NCBI GenBank assembly: GCA_037157565.1
Contig: JAZHRO010000054.1
Location: forward strand, 17,715,501-17,779,500
DNA from: Thalassia testudinum
Taxonomy: Eukaryota; Streptophyta; Magnoliopsida; Alismatales; Hydrocharitaceae
Length of the DNA stretch: 64,000 nucleotides
Direction: 5' to 3'
Shown: positions 63,336 through 64,000 of the stretch, in pieces
Numbering within the stretch: position 1 is the stretch's first letter
How the letters are laid out: every line of letters begins with the position of its first letter
Notes under the pieces: generated by a model
Told to the model about the DNA's origin: nothing
Database searches by the model: none
What the model saw: the letters and a program-made list of their open reading frames with translations, nothing else
Position numbers and translations under genes: made by a program

Positions 63336-64000
63336 GTGCTGTTGGTGTCCCATGTTGAAGGTGTTAATTGTGATCCTTCACGTAGAGGGATGATGATGTT
63401 GTACCTGCATAAGTGGAGTCTGGATGTGGTGTTTCTCCAGGAGATAAAGTTGCAGGGATGTGATCAGATGGTATGGAGAGTGATTGGGGGTGGCCTACTG
63501 GGAGGTTTTGAGGCTTTGGATGCAGCTGGGAAGTCGAGGGGGTGGTCGTCGGTTGGAAGGACTTGTTCTCCTTGGTGGATTCGGAGGTGGGGGCGGGAAC
63601 GGTCTCAGTGCAGTTGAAGAGGAGCGATAGGTTCATGATGGTGTTCTCATCTGTGTATGGACTAGTTGATGACTTCGAGAGGAGCTCTCTTTGGGAGAGG
63701 CTGCACTAGGTCGTCGGGAGATTTCAGGGGAGCCCGTGGCTCATTGGAGGGGATTTCAATGTTACCCTCTTGGAGGAGGGTAGGCTAAGGGGAGAGGAGG
63801 TAGGGATCGGGGCTAGGTGGACTTCGCAAGGTTCATTGTCGAACACGGGTTGTAGGATATACCTCTCGTTTCCTATGCGTACACATGGAGGAGCTCTAGA
63901 GGTCTGATGTCCAGACTGGATCGCTTTCTGTACTCGGTGGAGTTGGCAGGGGTATTCCCGCGGGTAGGGGACCATGCTTTGGAGAGGCCATTCTCAAACC
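63336..64000 (+). pseudogene. LINE ORF2 endonuclease (APE type), partial
   Basis: Reading across small frame changes: GVNCDPSRRGMMMLYLHKW, then VVFLQEIKLQGCDQMVW carrying the catalytic Glu, and SPWLIGGDFNVTLLEE near 63727-63780 carrying the Asp/Asn pair. These are the APE-like endonuclease motifs of L1-clade elements, which nick target DNA to prime reverse transcription. Stops near 63615 and 63870 and frameshifts suggest it is dead. The 3' part is outside the window. Confidence 0.8.

Larger units (their letters stand above)
61429..64000 (+). mobile_element. 5' part of a sense L1-type LINE, cut by the window end
   Basis: A sharp rise in GC marks the start. ORF1-like sequence (61429-62656) is followed by a G-rich spacer and the ORF2 endonuclease (63336 to the end). 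Reverse transcriptase would lie beyond 64000. It is much better preserved than the antisense LINE of intron 4. Confidence 0.85.

Overview
This window is nuclear DNA of a flowering plant with a repeat-rich genome. The evidence is a spliced plant gene with GT-AG introns, many Ty1/copia and LINE remnants, solo LTRs, MITEs and tRNA-derived SINEs. The species cannot be named. A LINE ORF1 layout with the zinc knuckle ahead of an RRM/DUF4283-like domain resembles LINEs I know from monocots, but that is a weak hint.

One host gene is well supported. It is a plus-strand ataxin-2-like gene (plant CID3/CID4 class, PAM2-containing poly(A)-binding-protein interactor) reconstructed as 14 coding exons from 3399 to 58187. 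All splice phases agree and there is no in-frame stop, giving about 611 residues (1,836 nt of coding sequence over 54.8 kb). Its domains are an Lsm/SM-ATX fold (exons 2-3), an LsmAD domain (exons 4-6), a Ser-rich linker and a doubled PAM2-type motif across the exon 10/11 junction. Four introns are greatly enlarged: intron 4 (16.1 kb), intron 9 (9.9 kb), intron 11 (18.8 kb) and intron 12 (6.7 kb).

Layout. 1-3358: upstream or 5' intronic DNA with a degraded LINE, a MITE and a SINE with 15-bp target duplications. 3399-4341: exons 1-4. Intron 4: a TIR element, a dead copia, a 3-copy tandem repeat, an antisense LINE of about 7 kb carrying nested insertions, and a second copy of the same solo LTR in opposite orientation, carrying a 27-C tract beside its TATA box. 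20476-21983: exons 5-9. Intron 9: an antisense copia split by a 2.6-kb LTR-like element (TSD cttgt) and a 1.35-kb solo LTR (TSD atcac), and broken at its 5' side by a gypsy-gag fragment. 31863-32402: exons 10-11. Intron 11: a complete but degenerate copia (two 132-bp LTRs, TSD ctaac) holding a 5-kb TIR element, which holds a 3.9-kb LTR-like element, which contains a palindromic MITE and a PPR gene fragment; then further copia remnants with two hAT-type insertions and a SINE. Exon 12 is at 51222, intron 12 holds little that I recognise, and exons 13-14 end at 58187. 58188-61428: 3' flank with a Tourist-like MITE. 61429-64000: 5' part of a GC-rich plus-strand LINE that runs off the window.

The only cellular pathway visible is post-transcriptional RNA regulation through the ataxin-2-like protein. 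Everything else is transposon-derived or unassigned. The striking feature is how much nested transposon sequence this apparently intact gene tolerates in its introns, including inverted pairs of related repeats within one predicted transcript.
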